Assembly (NCBI RefSeq): GCF_002934265.1
Contig: NZ_PTIX01000023.1
Span: 45,597 to 109,596, forward strand
Direction of reading: 5' to 3'
Length of the DNA stretch: 64,000 bases
Origin: Actinokineospora auranticolor
GTDB lineage: Bacteria; Actinomycetota; Actinomycetes; Mycobacteriales; Pseudonocardiaceae
Every line of letters begins with the position of its first letter. Position 1 is the first letter of the stretch. Under the pieces are notes generated by a model, which did not search any database, was not told the DNA's origin, and worked only from the letters and a program-made list of their open reading frames with translations. Below, one piece after another: positions 24,877-34,884 of the stretch. The translations under genes were made by a program, and so were the position numbers.

Positions 24877-24935
24877 CATGCCTGTGGACAAGTCCGACCC
24901 CGGGTGGGATGGCGGCCGGGTTGTCCACAGGCATG
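24877..24935. promoter_or_regulatory. Perfect 15-bp inverted repeat made of two DnaA boxes
   Basis: CATGCCTGTGGACAA (24877-24891) and TTGTCCACAGGCATG (24921-24935) are perfect inverted 15-mers 29 bp apart. Each arm contains the exact actinobacterial consensus DnaA box TTGTCCACA in opposite orientation. The site lies in the non-coding gap about 85 bp downstream of elaA (minus strand). It may be a DnaA-binding or titration site, or a transcribed stem-loop at the end of elaA. Confidence 0.55.
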
Positions 24936-25018
24936 ATCGTCTTCGCCCGGAAACGTCGGTGCGGGCCGGGAAAATTGATTCCGGGGGCCGGAGGCGTGCG
25001 CCTGGTCGGTTCGCCCGG

Positions 25019-25453
25019 TCAGCTCGCCGGGCGGCGCATGCGGATGTGCGGGATGCCGTCCTCCAGGAACTCCTCGCCCTCCGCCACGTAGCCGAACCGC
25101 GCGTAGAGGCCCTGGGCCTGGGTTTGGGCGTCGAGCACGCTCTCGTCCGCGCCTACGACCGCCAGGGCCGCGGCCATCAGCTTCCCGCCCAGGCCCGTAC
25201 CGCGCGCGGACTCCGCGGTGCACACCCGGCCGATCCGGCGTTCCGTGCCCGGCGCGCCGAGTACCCGGAGGTAGGCCGCGAGCGCGTCCGGCTCCTGCCA
25301 CCACAGGTGGACGGTGTCGGGGTCCAGGTCGCGGCCGTCGACGTCCTGGTAGGCGCAGTCCTGCTCCACCACGAACACCGCCGCCCGCAGGCGCAGGATC
25401 GCGTACAGGTCGGCGGGTTTCAGGTCCGGGCCGGTCGCGCGGTGCAGTGCCAC
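25019..25453 (-). CDS. elaA: GNAT-family N-acetyltransferase, ElaA type
   Basis: A 144-residue single-domain acetyltransferase. The ElaA signature is clear: ILRLRAAVFVVEQDCAYQDVDGRDLD at residues 18-43 (Glu/Gln motif) and the acetyl-CoA loop VCTAESARGTGLGGKLM near residues 77-93, ending with LEDGIPHIRMRRP. The length is normal. It is on the same strand as the upstream S1 protease gene with a 13-bp gap, so the two may be cotranscribed. The acceptor substrate of ElaA proteins is not established. Confidence 0.88.
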   Translation of the reverse strand: MALHRATGPDLKPADLYAILRLRAAVFVVEQDCAYQDVDGRDLDPDTVHLWWQEPDALAAYLRVLGAPGTERRIGRVCTAESARGTGLGGKLMAAALAVVGADESVLDAQTQAQGLYARFGYVAEGEEFLEDGIPHIRMRRPAS

Positions 25454-25466
25454 GTCGACATGGCTA

Positions 25467-26231
25467 TCACACGTGCGCGGCGATGAGGTCCGCGTAGGCC
25501 GCCACGCGCGTGTAGACGCCCGGCTTCCCGGCCTCCGCGCAGCCCTCGCCCCAGGAGGCGATGCCGACGAGCCTGCCGTCGACCACCAGGGGGCCGCCCG
25601 AGTCGCCCTGGCAGGTGTCGACGCCGCCCTGGGGCAGGCCGGCGCAGACCATGGCGGACGCGTAGAAGCTGTCGTAGTCGCCCGCGCACTCGAGGTCCGA
25701 CACCAGGGGGACCTGCGCGCCCAGCAGGTACCGCGACGAACCGCCCGACGGGGTGGTGCGGCCCCAGCCGAGGATCGTGGCGTCGGTGCCTGCCGTGTAC
25801 AGGGTCCGGTCGCCCGCCAGGGGCAGCGGGCGGTACGGCAGGCGGTCGGCGAGGCGCAGCACCGCGACGTCGTCGCCGCGGGTGACGTCGACGTAGTCGG
25901 GGTGGACCCAGATACCCGTCACGGCGGTGATCACCCCCGCGCCGCCCTGCTTGTCCTCGCGGCCCGCGACCACGCGCACGTCGGCGGGGTCGAAGGCGAC
26001 GGCGCAGTGCGCGGCGGTGACCACGCGGTCCGGGGCGACCAGGGTGCCGCCGCAGAACTGGAAGCCCTCCGGGGTGACCAGGTAGACCGCGTACGGGTGG
26101 TCGGCGATCGACACGCGGCCGCCGCCGACGATCTGCTCGCTGGCGTCGGCCTTGAAGAACTGGCCGAGGATCGCGGCGACGACCGCGAAGATCGCCAGGC
26201 CGCCGAGGATCCGGCGGGTGAGACGGCTCAT
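25467..26231 (-). CDS. Secreted or membrane-anchored trypsin-like serine protease (S1)
   Basis: A 254-residue chymotrypsin-fold protease. An N-terminal hydrophobic segment (ILGGLAIFAVVAAILGQFF, residues 7-25) serves as signal peptide or anchor. The mature enzyme begins near IVGGGRVSIADHPYAV. The catalytic triad is intact: His in VTAAHCAVAF, Asp in GDDVAVLRLA, and Ser in CQGDSGGPLV. The residue six positions before the Ser is Asp (DTCQGDS), predicting cleavage after Arg or Lys. Six Cys are placed as in streptogrisin/trypsin relatives. The likely location is extracytoplasmic. Confidence 0.92.
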   Translation of the reverse strand: MSRLTRRILGGLAIFAVVAAILGQFFKADASEQIVGGGRVSIADHPYAVYLVTPEGFQFCGGTLVAPDRVVTAAHCAVAFDPADVRVVAGREDKQGGAGVITAVTGIWVHPDYVDVTRGDDVAVLRLADRLPYRPLPLAGDRTLYTAGTDATILGWGRTTPSGGSSRYLLGAQVPLVSDLECAGDYDSFYASAMVCAGLPQGGVDTCQGDSGGPLVVDGRLVGIASWGEGCAEAGKPGVYTRVAAYADLIAAHV

Positions 26232-26375
26232 GGCTTGGGCTCCTGTCGAGGGGACCGCGGGGAGGCACCCCGGAACCGGGGAGTCGGGTGACGACGCTAG
26301 GTCAGAACGCGTCCGGACCGTAACTCTGCGTTGTCGCTAGATCGGGTGGAATCGCCGGTGCGGCATGCTGGAGCC

Positions 26376-27293
26376 GTGCACCGCACCGCCGTCCTCGCCG
26401 CCGCCGCGCTCACCGCCCTGGTCACCGTGGCGGGCTGTGTCACGCCCGAGCAGCAGCGGGCCAGCCAGCTCCAGACCACCCCGCCCAGCCGACCGGCACC
26501 CACGGTCACCACTCCCCCGCCGACTCCCCCGCCGACGACAACAACCACCGCGTCCCCCACGCCGACCACCACGACCGCCCCGCCGACCGCGGCCGCCCCC
26601 GCCTGGGTCGTCGGCGCCCACCCCCTGCCCCGGCGCTCCGACGGTTTCGGCGAGGTCCTGACCACCCCGCCCGTGCTGGTCAACCGCTCCCTGCCGACCA
26701 AGGACCTGCTGCCACCGCCCGCGGGCGACGGCTACCGGTCCACCGTCGCCGAGGTGCCCGACGCGGTGCTCAACCGCAGCACCTGGCAGCCGTCCTGCCC
26801 GGTCACGCGGGCCGACCTGCGCTACCTGACCATGTCCTTCTGGGGGTTCGACGGTCGCGCGCACACCGGGGAGATGATCGTCAACGCCCGGGTGGCCGCC
26901 GACGTCACCAGGGTCTTCGGTCAGCTCTTCGCCGCGCGCTTCCCGCTGGAGGAGATGCGCGTCACCGCACTGTCCGAAATGGACTTGCCGCCGACCGGTG
27001 ACGGCAACAACACGGGCGCCTTCGTCTGCCGCCCCACCCGGGGCGCGACGACCTGGTCCGCGCACGCCTACGGGCTGGCCGTGGACGTGAACCCGTTCTG
27101 CAACCCCTACCGCAAGGGCAGCCTGGTACTCCCCGAACTCGCATCGTCCTATGTGGACAGGTCGAACCGCCGCCCCGGCATGGTGCTGCCAGGTGAGGTG
27201 GTCACCCGCGCGTTCGCGGGCATCGGCTGGGCCTGGGGCGGCACCTGGACCTCGCCGGTGGACCTGCAGCACTTCAGCGCGACCGGGAAGTAG
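26376..27293 (+). CDS. M15-family D-Ala-D-Ala carboxypeptidase-like lipoprotein
   Basis: A 305-residue lipoprotein from GTG 26376. The signal peptide ends TVAGC with acylated Cys21, followed by a Pro/Thr-rich linker to about residue 75. The C-terminal peptidase_M15 domain has the zinc motif [18 protein letters not shown] (His and Asp ligands) and the second ligand in PVDLQHFS. These enzymes trim peptidoglycan stem peptides. The next gene starts 3 bp after its stop. The open frame upstream of the GTG lacks signal features, supporting this start. Confidence 0.85.
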   Translation: MHRTAVLAAAALTALVTVAGCVTPEQQRASQLQTTPPSRPAPTVTTPPPTPPPTTTTTASPTPTTTTAPPTAAAPAWVVGAHPLPRRSDGFGEVLTTPPVLVNRSLPTKDLLPPPAGDGYRSTVAEVPDAVLNRSTWQPSCPVTRADLRYLTMSFWGFDGRAHTGEMIVNARVAADVTRVFGQLFAARFPLEEMRVTALSEMDLPPTGDGNNTGAFVCRPTRGATTWSAHAYGLAVDVNPFCNPYRKGSLVLPELASSYVDRSNRRPGMVLPGEVVTRAFAGIGWAWGGTWTSPVDLQHFSATGK

Positions 27294-27295
27294 CC

Positions 27296-27628
27296 GTGGA
27301 CGTCCTGCGCTCGATCGGCTTCTTCCTGCTCGCCGCCGTGGCCGAGATCGGCGGCGCGTGGCTCGTGTGGCAGGGGGTGCGCGAACACCGGGGCTGGCTG
27401 TGGGTGCTCGGCGGGGTGGTCGCGCTCGGCGCCTACGGCTTCGCCGCGACGCTGCAGTCGGACGCGCACTTCGGCCGGATCCTGGCCGCCTACGGGGGTT
27501 TCTTCGTGGCGGGCTCATTGGCCTGGGCCGTTGTGGTCGACGGCTTCCGCCCGGACCGCTGGGACTACCTCGGCGCCGCGCTGTGCCTCGCCGGGGTCGC
27601 GGTGATCATGTGCGCACCGCGCACCTAG
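27296..27628 (+). CDS. YnfA/UPF0060 small membrane protein
   Basis: A 110-residue inner-membrane protein with four hydrophobic helices, spanning [56 protein letters not shown] and [15 protein letters not shown]. The [10 protein letters not shown] and AYGGFF motifs are diagnostic of YnfA, a relative of small multidrug-resistance transporters. GTG start 3 bp after the M15 gene. The transport function is only inferred from the superfamily. Confidence 0.93.
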   Translation: MDVLRSIGFFLLAAVAEIGGAWLVWQGVREHRGWLWVLGGVVALGAYGFAATLQSDAHFGRILAAYGGFFVAGSLAWAVVVDGFRPDRWDYLGAALCLAGVAVIMCAPRT

Positions 27629-27844
27629 CCCGGATACCGCTCGTCGCGCGATAACCGCCACCCGTCGGAACTCTGTAACGGCGCGCACAGGCCCCGCGAC
27701 CCTGGTATGGATCGCGCGGACGACAGGGAACCCGTGGCACAGCGGCGTTTTCGCAGGTATCGACAGTGCAAGGGTCCAGACCATTCGCCCGCACTCGTCG
27801 GTGCGCCGCGCGGTCGGGACTGGTGCGACTCAAGGAGGACGCAG

Positions 27845-28072
27845 GTGGTGACGAGCACGAAGTCGGAGCCCAAGAGCGGCCGGGTATGGCTCTTCCTGGC
27901 GGTCTGGCTTCTCTGGTTCGCGGTCGGTTTCCCCTACTCGGCCCCGACCTGGCAGACCACGGCGGGGGTCGCCGCGGTGGCCACGGGCGCGGCCACGCTG
28001 ATGGTCGGGGCGGCCACGGCCATCGGCTGGTGGCAGCACCGGCCGAAGCACTCCAGGCATCGCCAGGACTGA
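27845..28072 (+). CDS. Small two-helix membrane protein of unknown function
   Basis: A 75-residue protein with a good SD (AAGGAGG at 27832-27838) seven bases before the first of two adjacent GTG codons. Two hydrophobic segments (VWLFLAVWLLWFAVGF and VAAVATGAATLMVGAATAIG) are joined by a short PYSAPTW loop. The C-terminus is basic and His-rich (WWQHRPKHSRHRQD). I recognise no family. An in-frame ATG at 27707 would add 46 residues without SD support. Confidence 0.7.
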   Translation: MVTSTKSEPKSGRVWLFLAVWLLWFAVGFPYSAPTWQTTAGVAAVATGAATLMVGAATAIGWWQHRPKHSRHRQD

Positions 28073-28082
28073 CGCGGAAACC

Positions 28083-28113
28083 CGGGTTCCCCCGCCTGCG
28101 CCGGGGGAACCCG
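28083..28113. terminator. Bidirectional hairpin terminator
   Basis: CGGGTTCCCCCG (28083-28094) and CGGGGGAACCCG (28102-28113) form a perfect 12-bp stem with a 7-nt loop in the 47-bp gap between convergent genes. Confidence 0.75.
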
Positions 28114-28119
28114 CGCACG

Positions 28120-29172
28120 TCACTCGGTGTCGCCGCCGGTGCCGTTGGACCCGCGGTCGCCGCCGAACCGGTTGAACACCCTGCCCGCCGCGCCGGACAC
28201 CACGTCCCCGACCTCGCTGAGCATCTTGGCCAACGGGTCCACCGAGTTGGCGAAGGAGTCGCGGTACGAGCGCGCCGCGGACTTCACGTCGTCGGCCAGC
28301 GAGCCGGTGGCGTTGTCGTCGTCGCGGCGCTGGTACTCGCCCGCCAGGATCGACCGGTACTCCTCCGACGCCGCCCACCGCTGCAGCTGCGCGGCGCGGA
28401 CCACGGAGAACGGGTGGGTCATCCCCTCCACGTAGCGCAGCTTGTGGATGCTGTCGCGGATGTCGTCGACCTCCTCGTACTCCTTCGCCTGCTGGAGGAA
28501 CGACGGGATGTCGATCTGCGTGAGGTCGGTGCCGCCCGAGAGGTAGACGTGCGTGCGCAGCGCGGCGGCCGGGTCCTGCGAGACCAGCAGCCCGGCGCGG
28601 TCGCAGGTCAGCTCCGCCTTGCGGAACCACTCGCGCAGCGCGGCGATGATCGCGCGCAGCCCGAGCGCGCCCGCGGGCACGAAGGCCACCGTCTGGCTCA
28701 GGTTGATCAGGCGGATCAGCAGCGTGCGCAGCACGGCGTGCCCGGAGAGCACGTGGCCCATCTCGTGGCCGATGACGAACCGCAGGCTCTCGGTGTCCAG
28801 CGCCTCGACCAGGCCGGTGCTCAGCACGATGAACGGCTCGTCGATGCCGATGGTCAGCGCCTGGGCCTCGGCGGAGCGCATGACGTACAGCGGCGTCGGG
28901 GTATCCAGGTCCAGCGTCTCCGCGGCCTCGTTGCGCAGCCGGTCCAGCTTCGGGTACTGCTTCTCCCCCACGCGGATGGTCGAGGCCAGGGCGAGCAGCC
29001 GCTCGCCGCGCTCGGAGAACAGCCCGGACGCGGTCTTGAGCACGTCGGACAGGCCGGGGACGGCCCGCAGGCTCGCCATGGTGCCGCGGTCGGCCGGGTG
29101 CTCGTAGGCGCGCGGGCTGATCCGCGGGAACCGCACCCGGCTGGTCGACTGCGAGACCTCGTTGTCGGTCAC
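28120..29172 (-). CDS. M48-family zinc metalloprotease
   Basis: A 350-residue peptidase from the GTG at 29172. The zinc motif HEMGH occurs in LRFVIGHEMGHVLSGHAVL near residues 175-193. The segment before it, QALTIGIDEPFIVLSTGLVEAL, is typical of HtpX/M48 proteins. A Glu ligand probably lies in RKAELTCDRAGLLV. One or two hydrophobic stretches follow the HExxH, so it may associate with the membrane, although it lacks the strong N-terminal helices of HtpX. The N-terminus matches actinobacterial orthologues from VTDNEVSQSTSRVRFPRISP. The role is probably membrane-protein quality control. Confidence 0.85.
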   Translation of the reverse strand: MTDNEVSQSTSRVRFPRISPRAYEHPADRGTMASLRAVPGLSDVLKTASGLFSERGERLLALASTIRVGEKQYPKLDRLRNEAAETLDLDTPTPLYVMRSAEAQALTIGIDEPFIVLSTGLVEALDTESLRFVIGHEMGHVLSGHAVLRTLLIRLINLSQTVAFVPAGALGLRAIIAALREWFRKAELTCDRAGLLVSQDPAAALRTHVYLSGGTDLTQIDIPSFLQQAKEYEEVDDIRDSIHKLRYVEGMTHPFSVVRAAQLQRWAASEEYRSILAGEYQRRDDDNATGSLADDVKSAARSYRDSFANSVDPLAKMLSEVGDVVSGAAGRVFNRFGGDRGSNGTGGDTE

Positions 29173-29330
29173 AGAACTGTCCTCCCCATGTATCCCCTGA
29201 CTGTGCTCCCCAGAGTAAGCGCAGACCAGGGTCCGGTTGGTCCGCATTCGGGGAGGACCCGTCCCACGACCGCCCCCGCGCGCGACTAGATTCGCCCGCG
29301 GGAGAGTCACCACCTCTGGAGGAAGAGCCC

Positions 29331-29867
29331 ATGAGCCTGGAACGCCCGGTCGCCCCGGACCCGTACGAGCTGCTGCCGCGGGTCGGGTCGTTCACCGTGA
29401 CCTCGACCGACGTGCGCGACGGCGAGATGCTGGACCTGGCGCACGCGCACGACTCGGCGGGCGGTCGGAACACCTCCCCGCAGCTCGCGTGGAGCGGCGC
29501 GCCGGAGGGCACCAAGAGCTACGTGGTCAGCTGCTTCGACCCGGACGCGCCGATCCCGAGCGGGTTCTGGCACTGGGTCGCGGTGAACCTCCCGGCGGGC
29601 ACCACCGAGCTGCCCACCGGCGCGGGCGCGGGCGACGACAGCCTGCCCGGGGACGCGTTCCACGTCCGGTCGGACTTCGGTTCCCGCGCGTACGGCGGCG
29701 CCGCGCCGCCGCAGGGCGACCACGACCACCGGTACTACTTCGTCGTGCACGCCGTGGACGTCGAGAAACTGGATGTGGGCCCCGATGTGAGCCCGGCCGT
29801 GGTCGGCTTCAACCTGGCCTTCCACACCCTGGCCAGGGCGATCATCACCCCCACCTACGCGCACTGA
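29331..29867 (+). CDS. YbhB/YbcL-type PEBP (Raf-kinase-inhibitor-like) protein
   Basis: A 178-residue phosphatidylethanolamine-binding-protein fold. The ligand-site motifs are SCFDPDAPIPSGFWHWVAVN (residues 64-83) and FGSRAYGGAAPPQGDHDHRY (near 120-139). The start has a GGAGGAA SD. Bacterial members are cytoplasmic or secreted and of unknown ligand; this one has no signal peptide. It is divergent from the M48 gene and 57 bp upstream of mtr on the same strand. Confidence 0.92.
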   Translation: MSLERPVAPDPYELLPRVGSFTVTSTDVRDGEMLDLAHAHDSAGGRNTSPQLAWSGAPEGTKSYVVSCFDPDAPIPSGFWHWVAVNLPAGTTELPTGAGAGDDSLPGDAFHVRSDFGSRAYGGAAPPQGDHDHRYYFVVHAVDVEKLDVGPDVSPAVVGFNLAFHTLARAIITPTYAH

Positions 29868-29924
29868 CCGCGGGCCCGGCCGGTCCGGGAATGCGGTGTC
29901 CCGGATTTGGGGTTGGATGGCGGT

Positions 29925-31319
29925 GTGGCCCACTACGACCTGGTGATCATCGGTACCGGCTCCGGGAACTCGCTGCTCGACCCGCGGTTCGCGGGCCTGC
30001 GCGTCGCGCTGGTCGAGCGCGGGGTGTTCGGCGGGACGTGCCTGAACGTCGGGTGCATCCCGACGAAGATGTTCGTGCACGCCGCCGACCTGGCCGCCGT
30101 ACCGTCCACCTCGTCCCGGTTGGGGGTGGACACCACGTTGGACGGTGTCCGGTGGACCGACGTCCGCGACCGGATCTTCGGCCGGATCGACCCGATCGCC
30201 GCCGGGGGTCGTGAGTACCGGCAGCAGCACCCGGACAACGCGAACGTCACCGTCTACCTCGGTTCGGCCAGGTTCACCGGTCCGCGCGCGCTGACGGTCA
30301 CGCCGAACGACGGGTCACCGGTCGAGGAACTGACCGCGGACCGGGTCGTGCTGGCCGCCGGGGGCCGCGCGGTCGTTCCGGACATCCCGGGACTGACCGA
30401 GGTGGACTTCCACACCAGCGACACCGTGATGCGTTTGGACGAACTGCCGCGCAGCATGGTCATCCTCGGTGGCGGGTTCGTGGCCGCCGAGTTCGCGCAC
30501 GTGTTCTCCGCGTTCGGCGTGGCGGTCACCGTGGTCAACCGGTCCGACCGGCTGCTGCGCGCCGAGGACCGCGACGTCAGCCTGCGGTTCACCGAGCTGG
30601 CCCGGGAGCGCTGGGACGTGCGGCTGGAGCGCAAGGCGGTCCGCGTCGAACGCGCGGGCGCGGGTGTGCGGCTGCACCTGGAGGGCCCTGGCGGCGCCGA
30701 GTCCGTCGAGGCGGACTCGCTGCTCGTGGCGACCGGCCGGGTCCCGAACTCCGACCAGCTCGACGTCGCCGCGGGTGGGATCGAGGTCGCGCCGAGCGGT
30801 CACGTGCTGGTCGACCAGTACCAGCGGACCACGGCGGAAGGCGTGTGGGCGCTGGGCGACATCTCCTCGCCGTACGAGCTCAAGCACGTGGCCAACCACG
30901 AGGCCCGGGTCGTGCAGCACAACCTGCTGCACCCGGACGAGCCGATCGCGTCGGACCACCGGTTCGTGCCGCACGCGGTGTTCACCTCGCCGCAGATCGC
31001 GTCCGTCGGGGTCACCGAGCAGGAAGCCGAGGAGCGCGGGCTGCGCTGGGTCAGCGCGACCCAGGCCTACGGCGGCATCGCCTACGGCTGGGCGATGGAG
31101 GACACCACCGGGTTCGCCAAGGTCATTGCCGACCCGGACACGGGTCTGCTGCTCGGCGCGCACATCATCGGCCCGCAGGCGCCGACGGTGATCCAGCCGC
31201 TGATCCAGGCCATGAGCTTCGGCTTGGACGCCCGCTCGATGGCCCGGGGCCAGTACTGGATCCACCCGGGCATGCCGGAGGTCGTCGAGAACGCCCTGCT
31301 GAACCTCCCGCTCAGCTAG
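29925..31319 (+). CDS. mtr: Mycothione reductase
   Basis: A 464-residue pyridine-nucleotide-disulfide oxidoreductase that keeps mycothiol reduced using NADPH and FAD. The N-terminus [20 protein letters not shown] is characteristic of mycothione reductase. The redox-active disulfide is in [20 protein letters not shown] (CxxxxC). The NADPH motif is [17 protein letters not shown], and the C-terminal dimer domain ends with [20 protein letters not shown], holding the catalytic His-Glu pair. The GTG start was chosen by homology to the family N-terminus. It marks the host as a mycothiol-making actinobacterium. Its stop overlaps the convergent MFS gene by 8 bp. Confidence 0.95.
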   Translation: MAHYDLVIIGTGSGNSLLDPRFAGLRVALVERGVFGGTCLNVGCIPTKMFVHAADLAAVPSTSSRLGVDTTLDGVRWTDVRDRIFGRIDPIAAGGREYRQQHPDNANVTVYLGSARFTGPRALTVTPNDGSPVEELTADRVVLAAGGRAVVPDIPGLTEVDFHTSDTVMRLDELPRSMVILGGGFVAAEFAHVFSAFGVAVTVVNRSDRLLRAEDRDVSLRFTELARERWDVRLERKAVRVERAGAGVRLHLEGPGGAESVEADSLLVATGRVPNSDQLDVAAGGIEVAPSGHVLVDQYQRTTAEGVWALGDISSPYELKHVANHEARVVQHNLLHPDEPIASDHRFVPHAVFTSPQIASVGVTEQEAEERGLRWVSATQAYGGIAYGWAMEDTTGFAKVIADPDTGLLLGAHIIGPQAPTVIQPLIQAMSFGLDARSMARGQYWIHPGMPEVVENALLNLPLS

Positions 31320-32598
31320 ACCGCACGGTGCCGGGACGGCCCGCGGCCCAGCCGAAACAGGCCTGCACCGCGAGCACGACGAGGACCAGGACCAGCGACG
31401 TCGTCCAGCCGCCGGTCAGGCCGCGCAGCAGGCCGAAGAGGAACGGGCCGAGCGCGCCGATGAGGTAGCCCGCGCTCTGCGTCATGGCCGAGAGCGCGGC
31501 GGTGTCGGCCGGGTCGCCGGTGCGCAGCGCGATGAGGGTGATGGCCAGCGGGAACACGCCGCCCATGCCGAAGCCGATCAGCAGCGTCCAGAGCAGCGGG
31601 GCGGCCGAGGGCGCGGCGAGCAGGCCCGCGATCCCAGCGGCGCCGAGTGCCGTGGTCAGCACGATGACGACGGACTGGGACCGGGCCCGGACCGCGAGCG
31701 GGGGCAGCAGGAGGCCTAGCGGGACGCCGAAGAGGCTGGTGATCGCCAAGTGGACACCGGCGGTGGTGCGGTCGACGCCCGCGTCGATCAGCACCTCGGG
31801 CAACCAGCCCATGACGACGTAGGCGAACAGCGCCTGCAGACCGAAGAACACGGTCACCGTCCAAGCGAGGCGGTCGCGCAGCAACGACCCGACCGGACGC
31901 GGCGGTGCCGCCGCCACCGCCCCCGGCGCGTGCCGCGCGCCCAGCGACCAAGCGGCGAGCGCGGCGGCCCCGAGCAGCGCCCACGCGCCCAGCGCCATCC
32001 GCCAGTCGCCCAGGGCGTCGGAGAGCGGTGCGGAGACGGCCGCGCCGAGACCGCCACCCGCGGACAGGGAGGCCATGTAGACGCCGGTCATCAGACCGAG
32101 GCGGTTCGGGAACGACTGCTTGACCACGACCGGCAGCAGCACGTTGCCCACCGCGATGCCCGCGCACGCCACCAGCGTGCCGCCCAGCACCGCGGCGGAC
32201 GCGAAGGCCCCGTGGCCGAGCACCCGCAGCAGGAGGCCGACCGTGATCAGGACCAGCGCCGAACCGACGGCCCGAGCCAGGCCGAACCGGGCGCCCAGCC
32301 AGGGCGCGACCACCCCGGCCACGCCGAAGCAGACCACCGGGACGGCGGTCAACGCGCTGGCCCAGGCGTGGCCCGCGCCAACCGAGGTGCGGACCTCCTC
32401 CAGCAGGGGTGCCAGACTGGTGACGGCGGGCCGGAGATTCGCCGCCGCCAAGGCCACCCCGAACACCAGCGCCGTGCTGCCGATCAGGGCAGTGGTTCGG
32501 GCACTGTTTCCGGTCGAGTGCGTCGAGTGTGTCCCACGTGACGGTGTCGACGTGGCAATCTTGACGTCCTCGGTGTTCCGCCCGTGGTGGATCGCCAT
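31312..32598 (-). CDS. CynX/NimT-family MFS transporter
   Basis: A 428-residue protein with twelve predicted membrane helices. The segment [22 protein letters not shown] near helix 1 is the signature of the CynX/NimT subfamily (cyanate, 2-nitroimidazole and related solutes). The cytoplasmic loop between helices 2 and 3 has [12 protein letters not shown]. The N-terminal 40 residues are polar and rich in Thr and Ser. It is divergent from an FCD-type GntR regulator across 48 bp that hold a clear palindrome, which strongly suggests that regulator controls it. The substrate is unknown. Confidence 0.88.
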   Translation of the reverse strand: MAIHHGRNTEDVKIATSTPSRGTHSTHSTGNSARTTALIGSTALVFGVALAAANLRPAVTSLAPLLEEVRTSVGAGHAWASALTAVPVVCFGVAGVVAPWLGARFGLARAVGSALVLITVGLLLRVLGHGAFASAAVLGGTLVACAGIAVGNVLLPVVVKQSFPNRLGLMTGVYMASLSAGGGLGAAVSAPLSDALGDWRMALGAWALLGAAALAAWSLGARHAPGAVAAAPPRPVGSLLRDRLAWTVTVFFGLQALFAYVVMGWLPEVLIDAGVDRTTAGVHLAITSLFGVPLGLLLPPLAVRARSQSVVIVLTTALGAAGIAGLLAAPSAAPLLWTLLIGFGMGGVFPLAITLIALRTGDPADTAALSAMTQSAGYLIGALGPFLFGLLRGLTGGWTTSLVLVLVVLAVQACFGWAAGRPGTVRSS

Positions 32599-32612
32599 AG
32601 TCTCAAGTATCG

Positions 32613-32629
32613 CAAACATAGGATGTTTG
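32613..32629. promoter_or_regulatory. Putative FCD-regulator operator
   Basis: CAAACAT-AGG-ATGTTTG is a perfect palindrome with 7-bp arms and a 3-bp centre, located in the 48-bp gap between the divergent MFS and GntR genes. It is A+T-rich in a G+C-rich background. Operators of FadR-subfamily regulators have this size and position. Confidence 0.65.
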
Positions 32630-32646
32630 GCTGAAAGGATGGCGCT

Positions 32647-33318
32647 GTGCCGCTGGCCACTACCCGGCGTTCCGGCCTCGTCGACCAGGTGATCGAGCAG
32701 ATGCGCTCGGCCATCTCAACCTCCGAGTGGAAGGTCGGCGAGCGCATCCCGACCGAGCCAGAACTGGTGAACGCCCTCGGTGTCGGGCGCAACACCGTGC
32801 GCGAGGCGGTCCGCGCGCTCTCGCACGCGGGCCTGCTGGAGGTGCGCCAGGGCGACGGCACCTTCGTGCGCGCCACCAGCGAGTTCTCCGGCGCGGTGCG
32901 CAGGCTCGCGGGCACCGAGCTGCGCGACGTGCTCCAGGTCCGCCGCACCCTCGAGGTGGAGGGCGCGCGGCTGGCCGCCGCCCACCGCACCGAGGAGGAG
33001 CTCGCGGAGCTGACCGGGCTGCTCGACGCGCGTGACCGGTCCATGACCGCCAAGGACTACGACCTCGGCGTCGACCAAGACGCCCAGTTCCACCTGGCGG
33101 TCGTGCGCTGCTCGCACAACCCCCTGCTCGCCGAGCTGTACCAGGGGCTCACCGAGGTGGTGCGCGCCTCGGTCGCCAGCACGGTCAGCACGAAACCGAA
33201 CCTGGCGACCCTGGACCACCAGGGCCTGCTGGAGGCGATCCGCGCGCAGGACACCGAACGCGCCGCCGCCGAGGCGGGCGGGTTCCTCGACGAGCTGCTG
33301 GCCGACCTGGACGATTAG
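32647..33318 (+). CDS. GntR-family regulator with FCD domain
   Basis: A 223-residue repressor of the FadR subfamily. The winged helix covers residues 10-75 ([23 protein letters not shown] is split by the wing; [13 protein letters not shown] is the recognition helix). The FCD effector domain covers about residues 85-215, and its metal and ligand residues include Asp and His in [18 protein letters not shown]. The start is GTG with GAAAGGA upstream. It is divergent from the CynX-type transporter and ends inside the cobQ stop region (4-bp convergent overlap). It likely senses an organic acid or amino-acid-like molecule that the transporter moves. Confidence 0.9.
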   Translation: MPLATTRRSGLVDQVIEQMRSAISTSEWKVGERIPTEPELVNALGVGRNTVREAVRALSHAGLLEVRQGDGTFVRATSEFSGAVRRLAGTELRDVLQVRRTLEVEGARLAAAHRTEEELAELTGLLDARDRSMTAKDYDLGVDQDAQFHLAVVRCSHNPLLAELYQGLTEVVRASVASTVSTKPNLATLDHQGLLEAIRAQDTERAAAEAGGFLDELLADLDD

Positions 33319-34835
33319 TCCGCGCCTGGCGAGAGCAGGCGGGGATTCGCGGGTGGTCCGTGGTCGATGAGTCGCTGGACCGCGTCCGTGTCCAGGTGGT
33401 CGGCGACCAGGTCGCCCAGCAGGTCGAGCTGCGCGGCGCGCGCGGCGGCGAAGTCGGTGTCCGGCGCCGGGCGGAATCCGGACCGGTCGGCGAGACCGGC
33501 CGCCCACGCCAGCAGGGCGCGGCGCACGCCGTCGTTCTCCAGGAGTCCGTGCCAGTGCGTGCCCAGGACCGGACCGTCGACCGCGCCTTCCGACCTACCG
33601 TCGGCCAAAGCGACCAATCCGGGTAGGCCGTTGCGCACCACCCGGCCGTGGTGGATCTCGTAGCCCGTGGCGTCCTCGCCGAACGCCGTGCCCACCGGGC
33701 GGTCGAGCGTCTTCGCCGCGGCGAACTCGATGTCGACGTCGAGCAGGCCCAGCCCGTCGACGGCACCCGCGCCGGACTCGACGCGGTCATCGATGCGGCG
33801 GCCGAGCATCTGGAAGCCGCCGCAGATCCCCAGCACCGGCAGCCCCGCGGCGGCGTGCGCGGTGACGGCGTCCGCCAAACCGGTGCGCCGCAGCCACGCC
33901 AGGTCGTCCACAGTGGACTTGGAGCCGGGCAGCACGACCAGGTCCGCGTCGGCCAGCCGTGACGGCTCGGTGACGAACCGCACCGACACCCCCGGCTCGC
34001 AGGCCAACGCCTCGACGTCCGTGGCGTTGGAAACCCGCGGCAGCCGCACTACGGCCACTCTCAGCCACTGCGTACCCACCGGGGGTGCGGGACGGCCGAC
34101 TACGCCATCCGCGGTGTACGAGAGAGTGTCCTCGGCGTCGAGCCACAGTTCCTCCCGCCACGGCAGGACACCCAGGACGTCACGTCCGGTAAGAGCGCGC
34201 AGTTGGCGCAACCCGGGCTCCAACAGCGCCGGGTCGCCACGGAACTTGTTGATGACGAAGCCGCTAATCAACGCCTGGTCGGCGGCATCGAGCAACGCGA
34301 GCGTTCCGTAGAGGTGCGCGAAGACGCCACCCCGGTCGATGTCGCCCACTACGAGCACGGGTAGGTCCGCCGCGCGCGCCAAGCCCATGTTGGCGATGTC
34401 GTTCGCGCGCAGGTTGATCTCGGTGGGCGAGCCCGCGCCTTCGCAGATCACGACCTCGTAGTCCGCGCGGAGGTCCTTGAGCGTGGCCAAGACCACGTCC
34501 ATCAGCTCCGCCTTGCGCCGGCGGTAGGACAGCGCGGTCGCGGTACCGGTCGGTTTGCCCAGGACCACGACCTGGGAGCTGCGGTCGGAGCCCGGTTTGA
34601 GCAGGACCGGGTTGAACCGCACGCTCGGCTCCAGACCGCACGCGGCGGCCTGCACGGCCTGCGCACGGCCTATCTCCCCGCCATCACCGGTTACCACTGA
34701 GTTGTTCGACATGTTCTGCGCCTTGAAGGGCGCCACGGCCACCCCGCGGCGCGCCAACCAGCGACAAAGCCCGGCGACCAGGACGCTCTTGCCCGCGTCC
34801 GAGGTCGTCCCGGCGACCAGCAGGGCCCCGGCCAT
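33315..34835 (-). CDS. cobQ: Cobyric acid synthase
   Basis: A 506-residue glutamine-dependent amidase that converts adenosylcobyrinate a,c-diamide to adenosylcobyric acid. The N-terminal ATPase part begins [20 protein letters not shown], continues with [15 protein letters not shown], and has [21 protein letters not shown] near residue 125. The C-terminal glutamine amidotransferase has the nucleophile Cys in [12 protein letters not shown] and the His in [10 protein letters not shown]. The length is typical. A longer open frame exists upstream, but the family N-terminus fixes the ATG at 34835. It is separated from cobL and cobM by 11 kb. Confidence 0.95.
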   Translation of the reverse strand: MAGALLVAGTTSDAGKSVLVAGLCRWLARRGVAVAPFKAQNMSNNSVVTGDGGEIGRAQAVQAAACGLEPSVRFNPVLLKPGSDRSSQVVVLGKPTGTATALSYRRRKAELMDVVLATLKDLRADYEVVICEGAGSPTEINLRANDIANMGLARAADLPVLVVGDIDRGGVFAHLYGTLALLDAADQALISGFVINKFRGDPALLEPGLRQLRALTGRDVLGVLPWREELWLDAEDTLSYTADGVVGRPAPPVGTQWLRVAVVRLPRVSNATDVEALACEPGVSVRFVTEPSRLADADLVVLPGSKSTVDDLAWLRRTGLADAVTAHAAAGLPVLGICGGFQMLGRRIDDRVESGAGAVDGLGLLDVDIEFAAAKTLDRPVGTAFGEDATGYEIHHGRVVRNGLPGLVALADGRSEGAVDGPVLGTHWHGLLENDGVRRALLAWAAGLADRSGFRPAPDTDFAAARAAQLDLLGDLVADHLDTDAVQRLIDHGPPANPRLLSPGAD

Positions 34836-34884
34836 CGCACCCACCCCCTCCCGTGATCCCCCGCGCACTGCCATCATCGCCGTT

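Noticed and set aside
24877..24935. Chromosomal replication origin
   Set aside because: Only two DnaA boxes, and no dnaA, dnaN or A+T-rich unwinding element in the area.
20842..34835. Cobalamin riboswitches near cobL/cobM, bioF or cobQ
   Set aside because: I looked for the B12-box and long structured leaders upstream of these genes and the MFS gene. The gaps are short and no such motif is evident.
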